Positions 48,829 through 61,300 of a DNA stretch of 64,000 bases are shown here, in pieces. Source of the stretch: Certhia americana. Lineage: Eukaryota; Chordata; Aves; Passeriformes; Certhiidae. The notes under the pieces are model-generated. The model did not search any database and was not told where the DNA came from. It worked only from the letters and a program-made list of their open reading frames with translations. The stretch spans positions 19,483,316 to 19,547,315 of the forward strand of contig CM031864.1 of assembly GCA_018697195.1 (NCBI GenBank). The letters run 5' to 3'. The position numbers were made by a program, and so were the translations under genes. The first letter of the stretch is position 1, and each line of letters starts with the position of its first letter.

Positions 48829-51800
48829 GTATAAGGTACTAACAAGAAAACAATAAACAAATGCTACAACATACCACTAGAATTCAGTGGTACAGAACAC
48901 AGATTATAGAAGAGAGTGTAAAAATGATGCTTTGAATCACGAGGAGCTCCTAACAGCACTAGGACATAACAGATGTATGTACAGGTCAGGTTCTGTAAAG
49001 CCGAAACATGCAGATTGCAAAGTCTTACAGAACTTAAATTCTTTCCTCCAGCTTGGATAAGCAGATATAGACATCTAGTTCTACCCATTAGGATCAACTA
49101 ATTAAATTAGGTTTATTTCTTTGAATGAAGGAATCTGAAACAGAAAACAGGATAACCAGGTGCACCTTTTCTATCATTTGTGAATTAAATAGGACAAATT
49201 TTTGGAAATGTTGTCAGTAGTAATTTACAAGGCTGTCTAGTAGAGGAAAGCTGACATTCTGAAAGGCATAAAGCTTAGTATCACAAGAAGAATCAAGCAG
49301 ATACCCTGGTTTTCTTATCCCTGAAAATTTTCTGTATATCTGCTTAGATAATTTCTCTCACAAGGTTAGAAATTTATTAGAAAAAAATTTTACTAAATAT
49401 TCTTCAAAAGGGCTAGAGAACTGAAAGTAGACTTACCTGTTATAACATCATTGCTTAGCAGAGAAGCTATGCTTGTGAGAAGGCTTTAAGAAGTACAGAA
49501 AACCTAGTTGCAAGAGAGAAACTACTCTTAGTATTCCTCTAATGTAAATCACTCTGAACTCCCCCTTTTCTTTTACTCCTAACCTGCAGACTACTCATGA
49601 AAAAGTAATATTTTTTTGAGAAGAGTGAAATAGAATTTGATTAACCTGTGTGTAACTATTCCGTGTTGTAACTTCCAACAAGCACACTCACATCTCCTTG
49701 TTGAGCTGAAGTACTTGCTGACCATCACACGGTTTTCACTGTGCTGCCCCACACCCTGGCTGGGGCTAAGCCCCTCTTTACCTACTGCTGGAGAGCTCAG
49801 GAGAAAGTGCTGCCAGGACATCAGTGGCGTGGAGTGCAACAGCACCTCAGACACTCTTCCCTGAGAAGCAAGTTAGGACTTGTATACAGTCCAGTGTCAT
49901 ATCCTGCACCCCATTTACAACTTCTCAAATACTCTGATAGTCAGGCCAGTAAAGACTGGCAGACCTTCGGAAGAGCAGATTTATACTGGGTTCCACACAA
50001 AAAAGATTCTTGAAATATAGGCTGGCAAAGCCACACACTTAGTAGGCATTTAGTTACTGCTGTGCCCCTCCAAATAAAGTTTCTCTGATAAATAGCCCAG
50101 TCCTATAAACTGCAGACACATGGGGGTCACTCCAAGCAATCATTACCAAATGAGCTACCACTGCTGCCACGGGCACCTCATGGCTGCTATTCCATTTTAA
50201 TGGTAAGGAGGACACTTAATGAGGCTTTTAAAGGAAGGCTGAGAAAGCCCACAGACCTTTTAATCACCCAAATACCTAAACCCAGATGTGCAAATTCTAT
50301 ATACTTGTCTTATCCAGTTGTTTAAAAAAAAACTACAGCTGATCCAAACAACATTTGAATCACCTTTGATCCTAGAGAACAATGATTATAGCAAGTAATT
50401 GTAGAATATAATCTGCTTCAACATATTTGTTGTTTTCTACATGGGTATCCTATCAAATCGGGGTGTAGAATTCTTATTCAGATTTTCCAAATTATGCCAG
50501 ATTTGGAACAAGGCTAAGTAATTCCCCCCAGCATTCAGGAAGAGAAGTCATGTTTAGATAATTCCCATTTATATATGTCTAGTAGCTCTGTATGATCTCC
50601 CTAATGAATTTCATGATGAACTTATATAATAGCATCATGACATCATCAGATTTTGGATCCCCTAATATCATTAGATGTGATGATACAGAGGCCATGAGTC
50701 TTGCTGCTGTCTCAGTGTGACATAGCACAAGCAAGAAAACCAGTGGATCTGCAGTGATTTGTGTCAGAATGGATCACAAACTTCGCTTGAAAACAGTGAA
50801 CATAAGTTGCCAAGTTTCAAAATTTGCTGAAATTATGTGACAGAAATAATGCCAGACAATGAAGCAATTTTCTATCCACATGGAAATAACTTCCAGGATG
50901 TGCTGATAAAAAAACCTTAAACATCTTAATTCAAAAGGCAAAGAAGGCTCCATGACTCCATTGAGAATGAGAATTTCTTTAGGAAAGGTCACGTAAGTCA
51001 TAATGTTTACACCATAAAAAACTTCTGCTTGACATGCTGCTATATTCTCCCTCAATTTATGATATCCCCCACTCTCCCATCTATTAGATAACTCTAAATG
51101 TATCACAGAAGGATCTATGCATCCCACAGGAGCCAATGTACTGCTTTCTCTGTACCAGTATGAGGTAAGGAGATAGGTGCCAAGATGCAGTCTAGGAACT
51201 AGATTCACAGGGAAATCTTAAAACTCCTCAACTTTTACTTCTGAAGTCTAATACTAAGCACCACTGAAATCCCTAGAACAACTGCTGGTCTGAAATCCAG
51301 AGACAGCAATACCTAATTGCCTGTGCAGTAAGGCCCAAGCAGGTGCTCAGGCCGGTGCATGAGCCTGTGGATGAGCAGAAAATTGACTGCAAATGCCCCA
51401 CTCTCACTCAGCCTAAAGAATGTTTATCTGAAGAGGTTCCACTTTGATCTGCAGTCCACAGAATCCGATGGATACCAGTGTGCACATGCAAGTCAGGAAA
51501 GACTGTACTGAAAATACAGCTTAATCATTTCCCTCAGGCTCCCTCATACCAAGTCAGCTGGCAAACTGAGAAGAACCATCAGGATTTTTCTATATAATCG
51601 GCATGCACTAAAAGATAAGAAAAATGTTGCTTGCATTTTTTGTGTGATGTAAATTTTTTGGATGCAGAAATGGCTTTAAAAAAAGGGAACAAAACACAAC
51701 TATTCTAAACTGAGTTACCCTGCCTATGGAGATTTACGTTCACCTTCATAGTAGTATTTTATTGAATTCCACAAGTGATGCAACTCTCAAATGTAAAGTG

Positions 51801-54800
51801 GCATAAGAATGAAAAAGAATTGTAGACTTATAAAGTATTTTTAAGATTTAATCACCAAAATTTTGGGTCCAGCTTAGAGGTACTTCATTTCCCTGTATTC
51901 TGGCACTTCAGAGCATCACAATACTTAAAATTTATTTGCTGGCATAGGGACTCTATTCCCCCTCATGAAAGAATATCACAGGGACAAGAATTTTGTTCCC
52001 AGCTGTCACAAGTGATTGCTAGCAGAGAGCAGCCCATAAACATAAATATATTGATAGTTGTTGAAAGTATTTTTTTAAAAACTACACCCAAGAACATAGA
52101 AATCTACTCTATTTTCCTACCTCAGCTAATATGGAACATGGCAACATCGTGTGGCTTCTCTGAGACTGATGCCTGCTGCTCGAAATCATGTTAACCTGTG
52201 AAGGAAACATAGGATATTGTGTCTGTCCATCTGTAAGAATCTGGCCTTATTTATAATAATGTGCTGATGGCAAACTGGAAAAGGCATGCTTAAAACACAA
52301 ATTTGTACCAAAATAAGGAGTGGTGAGCATCAGGGAAGAGCACTGTTCATGTGTACTTCTTTATTCCAGTATGAAATATCTTCAAGTTAGTTTAGATTTT
52401 GCTATTTTGTTACATACATTACAGCCATTTTGGTTCCAAATAATAGTATCTATATGAAGATTTGTATTTGAAATTGTACTAATTATCTGCCTGCATACCT
52501 CAACAAAACAACAACTTTATTTCTTTTTGGCAGAGCTTTTCTAATTCTATTGACTTCAAAGAAACTTAAGCATGTTCTTAAAATTAAACAAAGAGGACTT
52601 TGCTGAAGTGGCAGTAATTGAAGGCTTAAAGGTTTTTCAAAATTTCAATTTTAATCTATCAGGCTTCTACAGAAGCATGGGAACACAGGACAAAAAGGAA
52701 GTACCAAGCTGTGAAGTCGTGTCTTGCAATCTCAGTACAGTGGATCTTTGGTTCTTAAGGATCCACAGAATTCTTATTTTCAACATTGCACCTACAAAAA
52801 CTTTCCTATTCCCTTGCAAGAAAATTAGGATCTGTTGTTAAAATTAAAACAAACAAACAAAAAAAAAAGAGCAATAACTGCCTGAAAGAAAAACCTGGCC
52901 TACCAATCTCTGCTATAGGAAAAAATAGAGCAGAAAACAAAGTACTGTGGATGTAATGCTACAAGGAAACAGCCCATGATTGATACAGTAAATTGACTAA
53001 AATTCCTAGTGGAGATTGAATCTTCAAGAATTAGAAAATTTCTAAATGTTGGGTAGTCCCTCTAGATTGCTCTCTTCTTCCTAAAAACACCCCATATAAC
53101 CAATATAACTACTATTTCTCTGATTATTTAATTTTTAAAACTCAACTCTAAAAGCTTCCCTCTAGACTCTTCCTAAAAGATACTGAAACAGTCCATTAGC
53201 TGTCTTTTGGTTTTCCCAGCTGTTCCCCTCACAGTTCTTCATTTATGTCTCACCATATACCCATTTATTATGCTCTCTCCTTCTGGCGTCCCTGTGTTCT
53301 CCTTCCAGTTTCTCTTTAATCTTTCCACATACTCCCTTTGCCTCATTCTATTTCTCACATGTAGCACATTTTTCAGCATCTTGCATCTCCTTCTCTCTCG
53401 CTACTATGGCCTCCCAAATTCATCTTTGATTCTATTTCTTCCTCTGATGCTTTAGTAAACTGCAGCTGACTTTTTCTCCCTCTCATGCTCTGCCTGTGCA
53501 TGTGCGTATTTCACACAGGGCTTGATGCTCAGCAGACCAGGAGTCAGCATGCTAAAGAGAAGAGAAAGCAATTTTTCCAAGCAGTGTCAAGAAAACAAAC
53601 TGCTTTGTGTGTACAGCCTGGCTCCCAGCAATGCACTGACCATCTCTGATGCTTTGCTCCCCTCGTGAAGGTGGCTGGAGGAGACTGATATTGTGCCTCA
53701 CTCCCCTCATTAGGGTGTCAGGAGCAATGTGAAGCACATTGATTGCTCAATTCTGTGAGACTTAGGCATGCACCAGACAGGTCTCACTGGGAGCTGGGAG
53801 AATTTTAGCTGTGACCCTGTCACTCTGGGCATTTTTAGCCTTGAAAACAAGCACCAAAAATGGTGCTATAAAACACAGCAGCAGTTATCTGCATTCAGCC
53901 TGTGTTTATCCAAAGCAATTGTACTTCATAAGCAAGCAATGTTCTTGAAATTTCTCTCAGATTGTTAGAAGCTGAACTTATTTATCAAGTAAATAGAAAA
54001 TGGTGCTCTACTGTTGATCAATTCACTTTTAGGAATCCAGGGCCAAACTTTGCTGTTCATATTTCTTTCAAATCCTCTCTCAGGCAAGAGTCCCAGAGAC
54101 TCCTTGACATTCCATTATACAGTTACATAACATAACCATTAATATTTCATATGGAGATGTGCATGCACAGCTACTGCACATTGGGACTATAGGCTCAGTT
54201 CATTAAAGACACACCAACATAGCAGTTATCTATTATTTATTGAGTGCTAACAATACATTGAAGAAAAGGGAACAAGCTCTGAGAATTAAGGACCAATATG
54301 TGACTGCTTTTCAGCCATTAGCTCAAGAATAAAAAGGGACTAAGATTCATCTTCTCCAGAATAGCACCAAAGGAGCAACATGTTCTTGTTAATGCTGTGT
54401 AAGTACTGCAGATGTGTGCTGGCAGTGTCAAAAGCTCTCAGTGTGCTCAAATGGGGATGAACTCTAGAGCCTGAGATGTGTCCCAGATTTTTTTTCCATA
54501 GCATGGAGGTAGGCACTGGTCAGAGTCTGGAACGCTCTTTACACAGGATAAACACAGACAATACATGAAATTGGGTTTCCAGAGGTTGGTTATGTGTTTG
54601 GAGAAAGGGAGTGAGACTGAATGAGACATCAAGAAGCCATCTGTGAGAGCATGGCTGAAATGTTACAAGCATCCCTATAAATACCTAAGGAACTAGTTCT
54701 GTTTTAGTGATATGAAGTCTTTTTATGTAAGTAGTTACTAGGCAGCCTATGAAACAGTTTCTCTGGCAGTACCCTGCTGTATGCATTAGGCAGCCTGTCT

Positions 54801-55200
54801 CCCTTGAGCTGCTGTTCTGGGGGCATGCCTAACAACAGCCTACAGGATCGCTCTCCAGACAAGCCTACCCCTGCCACATACCATCACCAATCTGCCTCAC
54901 TGCCAGACTAGAGCGTCATATTCACAGCTGTGCTGGTTTGGGAAGAGACAGCAAGCACACACCTCCAGGAGGAGCTCTGGACAAGAGCATTTGGCTGAGC
55001 AGCAGCAGCTCTGAACGACAGCAGCATGGGAGCCAAAGGTCAACTCCACGCTTGGCAGCTGTAGGCTGAACATCCTCACTTAGCACAGTTGATGGAAACC
55101 TACTCTCAGTGTTTCTGACCCCATTTGGATGAAAACTCACTCAACTTGTACCTCTCCTCAATATGAGACAATTGCATTCGTGTTTCTAGGGCGGGGTTTT

Positions 55201-55305
55201 CATAGAATCACAGAATCATTAAGTTTGGAAGAGACCTTTTAGACATCAGGTCCAATCATCAGCCTGGCTCTATGACTGTAACCCCTAAACCACCAACTCT
55301 TAAGT
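55201..55305 (-). mobile_element. CR1 LINE 3'-end fragment, antisense
   Basis: Starts catagaatcacagaatcatt, then aagtttggaagagacctttt and gacatcaggtccaatcatc, ending near cccctaaaccaccaactctt. About 105 bp, strongly 5'-truncated, in the same orientation as the four copies to its left. Confidence 0.83.
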
Positions 55306-58300
55306 CCTGTAAAGGGGGTGGGAATTGGGCAGCGAGACCAGGGATGCAAAAGCAGAATGTTTTTACAAAAAAAGTAGCCACTGCTCTGCATAGGGTCTAG
55401 AAATCAATTCTATGGGCAATTTCTAGGCATATCTACTGACCCAGGTGCTTCAGATGCACAAGGAGATATCCTCTTAGGATGTAACAACAGCAACGAGCTC
55501 TGGGGAAATTTGAACAACTTTCAATACAAAAAGATGCCTAGATTTTTATGACTTTCAGTTTACTCAAAAACTGGAGAGGAAGTACTTGTACTCATAGCTT
55601 GAATATGACTTCAAGGGATTTATTTAGTACTGCATTTCATGACTCAAATATCCTTAGTTCTGAAACAGAGTTCCCTAATCTTACTATTTTGCTACTTCTG
55701 TTATCCACAGTTGTCATTTGTATCCCTGTCCTCTGGCATTTTTGGTGAAAGAGTGTGTTATACAAGTTCCAAGCAGATCTAAGGCACTGCAGTATCATTA
55801 CTAGCTGTCTTTTCATCACAGGTTTTCCTGTAACTTAGGATTTATCTAGAAATGCAAATGGCATAATCTATTTCAATTGTCTCTTTCCATTTTGGGTGAA
55901 GTTCAACCATCAACTATACCAATGAAAATGGTAAATATGCTTACCAATATATTAAGAGATGTAAGATATGCTCTAAACTTAAAAAAACATCTACTAAAAA
56001 TCAAATAAAGCTCAGTAGAACTATCAGCAGCACTTATGCTCCCCAGTGTGGTAAAAATGTAGTGGTTTGTGAGAAGGCAATCAGAATTTGCCTGGGGAAC
56101 ATTAAATTAGTCAAGGAAAAAAGAAATAAGGTCACTATGCTGTGAAGAAAATCTCCATTGTAAGAAACCTTATGTGTCAAATCTATGTAGTCTTCATAGA
56201 GATAATGGAGAATACAGAAGATTATGACATTTTAATGAAGAGAAAGACAAAGAAAAATAAAGAATTCTGTTACTTTACTCTGAGTTACTGACATTTCTAT
56301 CTCCCATTTGTATCATATCTATTTATCATCATTATCTATTTGTTAGGAGGGCGAATGTGCTGCATGAATATAATGCAGGAGAGCTTACAGTATGTAGGCT
56401 AAAGAGTATTTGTATACACTTTGATCAATTTTCTAAGGTGAACCAGCTGAGGAATTCCTGGAAGGTCCAGATTTCCTGCCCAGCTGATAATCAATACATT
56501 AAAACACATCAATTGCTCTGGGCATGGCAGGAGCTGCCTGGAGAAGCCTTCAGGACAGTCAAAAATTTCCACCAAGATAGTTCTGGGACTAATTAGTCAA
56601 ACACTTAGCTGTGAAGGTGGCTAAGAATTCACTTTATCTCATGTTAGTGCACTGTTTAAATTGTCCACGATTTTGTCTCTGCAGTTGGCTGGATTGAGAG
56701 TTGCAGCACCCAGTGGTGGTAGATTGGTGAGCACAAAGGCACAGTCCTGATACCCAGCTACACAAGAATTAGAGTTGCTGTGCAGACTCAAGGAGTTTCA
56801 GACTCACTACTTATATTTCATGGCTCTTGTTCCTGCTGAATGTCATTGGGGTGAGAAAGAAATTTAATTTTTACAGTAATTGATACTCTACTTATGGAAA
56901 CTTCTGTTAGTGAAGATCTTCCTTTTGATTTTTATCTGTGTTCCAGCTACCTCTCAGTTCCATGCATATGCACAGAGACAGGTGTTTTTAAAAACACTAC
57001 TCAGGCTTTCACAGATAACAGTGTCCATTCTTAATCAAAAAGAATTCTTACATGATCTAAAGCTGAAAAAAATCAGCCTTAGCTGATTTCTTAGCTTTGC
57101 TAAGGCTGAAAAAAATGACCAGAGAAAAGTACTGTAATAATCTGAACCAAATTCATGGTGGAAATACTGAAATGTACATTCAGAACAATCTTTGGAGGAA
57201 CAGAGTTCATCAAGTTATTCCACACATTCACACTTTTACTCCTTTTTCTCCAAGAGGATTTCTCTTACGTTTTAATCTTGGTGCTGCAGTAACTAAAAGT
57301 CTCTTTTCTCTGACGTGCATATTAGTTTTGATCCCAGGTGTAAGGACAGAGGGCAGACAGAGCAGTGGAAAGCTAACTCTGCAAACAGCAAAGGTGTTCT
57401 TTGATTAACTGACAGAACAGAAATGAGTCTGGTATGTAATGTAACCTGAATATCAAACCAAACTACAGAATATCAAAGAACTCATCTGCAGATAGGACTG
57501 ATAAAACTGAGAATTTTGTACGCTAATGTCTATACCTTTTCATGTAAAATGCTAGGGAGTGTTTTCTCAGCCGAATATGACATTTCCAAATTGCTTTTCT
57601 CTCATAAAAAATTCCGTAAAATAAAAACTTAGGAATGATGATCCTTTCAGGGTTTAGATCTGCCAGAGAAATACATGAGAGGCATTTCTCTCCAAGAGGA
57701 GAGAGAGCTTATCTTTATGTACATAACAGGAAAAAGGAACAGAAGAAACACAGAACATACTGATGGCAAAGATGCTGGGGGAGAATTAGTATTTAAGATG
57801 TCTTGGATGTAAAGTCAGCATTTAATGTATTTTCAAAAGAAAAATGTGAAAACAATGACATATAAAATGTTCAAGAATAGATTGCTATCAGCTGAGAGAC
57901 GCATGAGAGACAAGAGTTGCAAATCACCCTGATTATCGAGCAGGGAATGACACATTTGACTGCTTTTGCTACCTGAAAATTCATGAGTGCCACTAACTGG
58001 TGAACCTTAGTAATGAAATCAGGTGCAGTTTCCCTCTGAAGTCCAGGGCATTTACCACTCTTTGCCACTTCCTTGAAATAACCTTCCACCTCACAAGTGT
58101 GTTAACCCACAGGCAACAAGGTCCCTGTAACATCTGCCAGGCTGTCAGTGACTGCCAACACACAACAACATCTATGTCAAGAGTAAATGAAATATGGGGG
58201 AAAATGTCACCAGCAGATTGGAAGCAGTGCAATATATACCAACATGGTATTTTCCCCAGTGACTTCCACATATGCTGCACAAATGTTTTGTTTCTTCATT

Positions 58301-61300
58301 CTTTGCTGACCTTCTGATGGGTGTATCATTTGTGATGATATTGAGAGCTAAACTGTGCTCTCCTGTCTTGAAATGAAATAAAATTAGTTTTTAAAAAATT
58401 GTAAAACAATTGGCACAGCATAAAGTGACAATTTTATTACTATGAAAGATGAAAGCTAGGAACCAGAGAAACTATATTCCTCTCAGATTACTCATTATCT
58501 GAAGATTAACATTAGAAGGACCTGGATGCCTGTCAAACACCAAAGAAAATGTTCCCACAGGATTTCAGACAGTAAAAAGTGTTATCAGCAAGAAGAGGAT
58601 TCATGGGATTATGTTTGTAGCGACAGGATTAAGTTTTGCCCAACAAGCTGCAGTATCAGAAATAACAAGGTCATTTTTCTGTTAAGAAGATGAGGGAAGA
58701 ATGCACTTGTTTTGCAAGCAGGCAAATTAATGTGGGATTAACCAATAAAAAAGTTCCATAAAATTACTCCAGTTGTAAAATCCAGGCAAATCTTAATCCC
58801 ATAGTTTTGTACATAATAAAGCACCCACTGGAGTGAAAATGCAAAATTCTGGTGCTCACATAAAATCCCATCCACCACGGATGTGACAGCAACTCTCTAG
58901 CATAATAACAGGAAGCCCTTGCCACTCAGAAGGCATCTACACAGACACCTTCCCACACAGGCAGCTGACTGTGGGAATCTCTGCAGAAATTCACTAGAAT
59001 AGTTAGTGCAGTGTAACTGTCTGGAATAATATAGATCTTGGAATGGCTTTTTGTCTTCATTTTGCTTTCTGATTTAGAATCAAAATATTCAAATATGTGG
59101 AATGTTATGTCTTAGTCTGCAGCTTGCTCTCCAGTCAGGAGAGGATTTACAAGGCAAGGCCAAATTGGCTGCAGTTCTCTGTGCATTACCAATGGCCAGG
59201 TAATGCAGGAGGTATGAATGACACCAGCCATGCAATGGGGGATTTATATAGGGTTTTACACCAAATGGAACCAAGTTTTCATCCTAAAAGCACTGAATAA
59301 ATAATACAAAAATAAAACATACAAACCTAAAGGGATTTGTTTTAATTACACACTGATGACACTAGAATTACTGCTGCCAAGAGTTCCTCACAGGCACAGC
59401 TGGAGTGCTGTGGAGGCGGTGGCTGAGCCAAGCTTGATTGATGTACCCATAGTTGTACTTACATATGATAAGAATCTTTTGTCCCACAGTTCAATGCTTC
59501 AGTGCTCAGCTGCGTTGAGAGTCACTGAAGTACTTTCTGGCCAGCCAGTCTTCCTCTGCTCTTTGCAGTTTGGCCATTCCTGATCTCAGCCCTGGGAGTG
59601 ATCAGTCACAGCTCCTATCCAAGAGTGGACGTTGAGCTGGCCCACTGGGAGCAATGGACATTGACTTGCCTGTCATCATCTGGAATCAGATGCCAGACAG
59701 CTGCTGATAAAACTTACCAGTTGATTAATGCACTTATTCTGTGTCTCATCGACAGTGTTATTAGAACAAAACTATAGCAGTGAGGCCGTACTGTGGTTTC
59801 CCTAAATTTATTCAGTATTGACATTTCTGTCTTGATTTTTTTAATTATCTTAATTGCCAAATATTTAAATTTTGAGTATTGTTGATTAGTTATGAGTAGG
59901 CATAAATATCACACATTGTTATTTTTGCTGCAATGATCAATTCCACCTTGTATTAATTAAAAGTTAGCTCACATGTCAGCCCGTGAAACTTACTATTTCC
60001 AATTTTTTTTTTTTTTTTTTTTGGCAGAAAAAGTCAATTTCACTAGTGTTTACCAAAAGTGCAAAGAAGAAGCATAGAGTCACCACAATCACATGTATAT
60101 CAAAACTGATTTGTATTTAAGAATAGGTGCCTCTCCAGTTGTCTTGAACTGCTGAGCTGCAGAATTTCTGATGATAGTTTTGGGGGAGCTGGGCTGAATA
60201 CACTGTAATGGTTTTCTTCCCAGCCTTTAGCTGCTGTTTTTCTTTCAACTGTATCCTAAAATACATTAAGTATTTTCCTCATTTGACTATCTAAGCAAAT
60301 TCTGTGTTGCCAACAAGATGTGATACAGCTACAGATGGGAGCAGCTATCATTCTTTTTCAAGATCAAAGTGGTGCACAATGTCAGCAGCATGAGGTTCTA
60401 TGACACTGCTGCATAAAAATTTATCAATTATTTCCCATGTAGAAAAACTTGATGGAGGCTGGCATGTATAAATTTCTACATGCTATTTCTTCAGATTCCA
60501 CTTTTTTATTCTATTTCCTTCAGACCAAATAGACTCAGCTAATCTAAGTCTAAAACCTGGCATTGTTTCTGCTGAAATGAAATATACTGACAGTTATCAA
60601 CTTCTGTATAAAACCTAATTTTTGCATAATAATGTGTACAAAAAGTCACAATTAAACCTCAAAGAACTTTACAATGATAAACATCTTTATAATTCATTAA
60701 AACAGCAATAATTTAAAATTTTATTGCATAACTGTAAACTTCTCTGTTAGGTTATGTATTTTTTTATTTCCTCCTACTCTCTGTTCACTAAAAAATAAAC
60801 AACAAACCCCCTAAAATATCACAGAAAATAAGCTACAGGAAAAAAAAAAGAAAGAATGTAATTTTGTTTTCACCAGGGAGGTTTAAGTATAGATCTGTAA
60901 GTGAAGGTTTATGAGTTGATGATCTGTATTCTGGGCCTGCCTGAATACCAAAACACTGCCTACACTGGCCATCACATATGCTGAATCATTCAGACTCCTC
61001 AAACAAATTTAAAGATATCAAAATAAAAGTAAAATAGGGCCTTTATGTTGTCTTTACATTATTTGGTGATAAATTATGTACTTTTTATTCAAGCAACTGG
61101 GATACATCTCTAAGGGTGGGTGTGAACTGCTGGATTTTCTATCTACTATCTAACAGCATGTTCACACAGTATACAGCCATGCTATGACTTTAGGCCAAGT
61201 AAACAGAAAAACATAACCTCAATATGTGTTTATGCTTTGGATCTAAGCATGAAAGATTCATTGTCTAAATATGTCATTGCAGCCAGTGATTCAGAAGTAG

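Larger units (their letters stand above)
36591..55200. other. Upstream intergenic DNA, no gene recognised
   Basis: AT-rich DNA with scattered simple repeats and the 47.3-kb duplication. Open frames are short and resemble nothing I know; the longest is 144 codons at 50774-51208 on the minus strand. In mammals PLPPR5 is followed on this side by a long intergenic interval before the head-to-head gene PLPPR4, and an empty region here fits that order. Regulatory elements may be present but cannot be proved from one sequence. Confidence 0.7.

Noticed and set aside
50774..51208. 144-codon minus-strand open frame
   Set aside because: No motif, family resemblance or exon-like splice context was seen. 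By a rough estimate, one or two frames of this length are expected by chance in 64 kb read in six frames.
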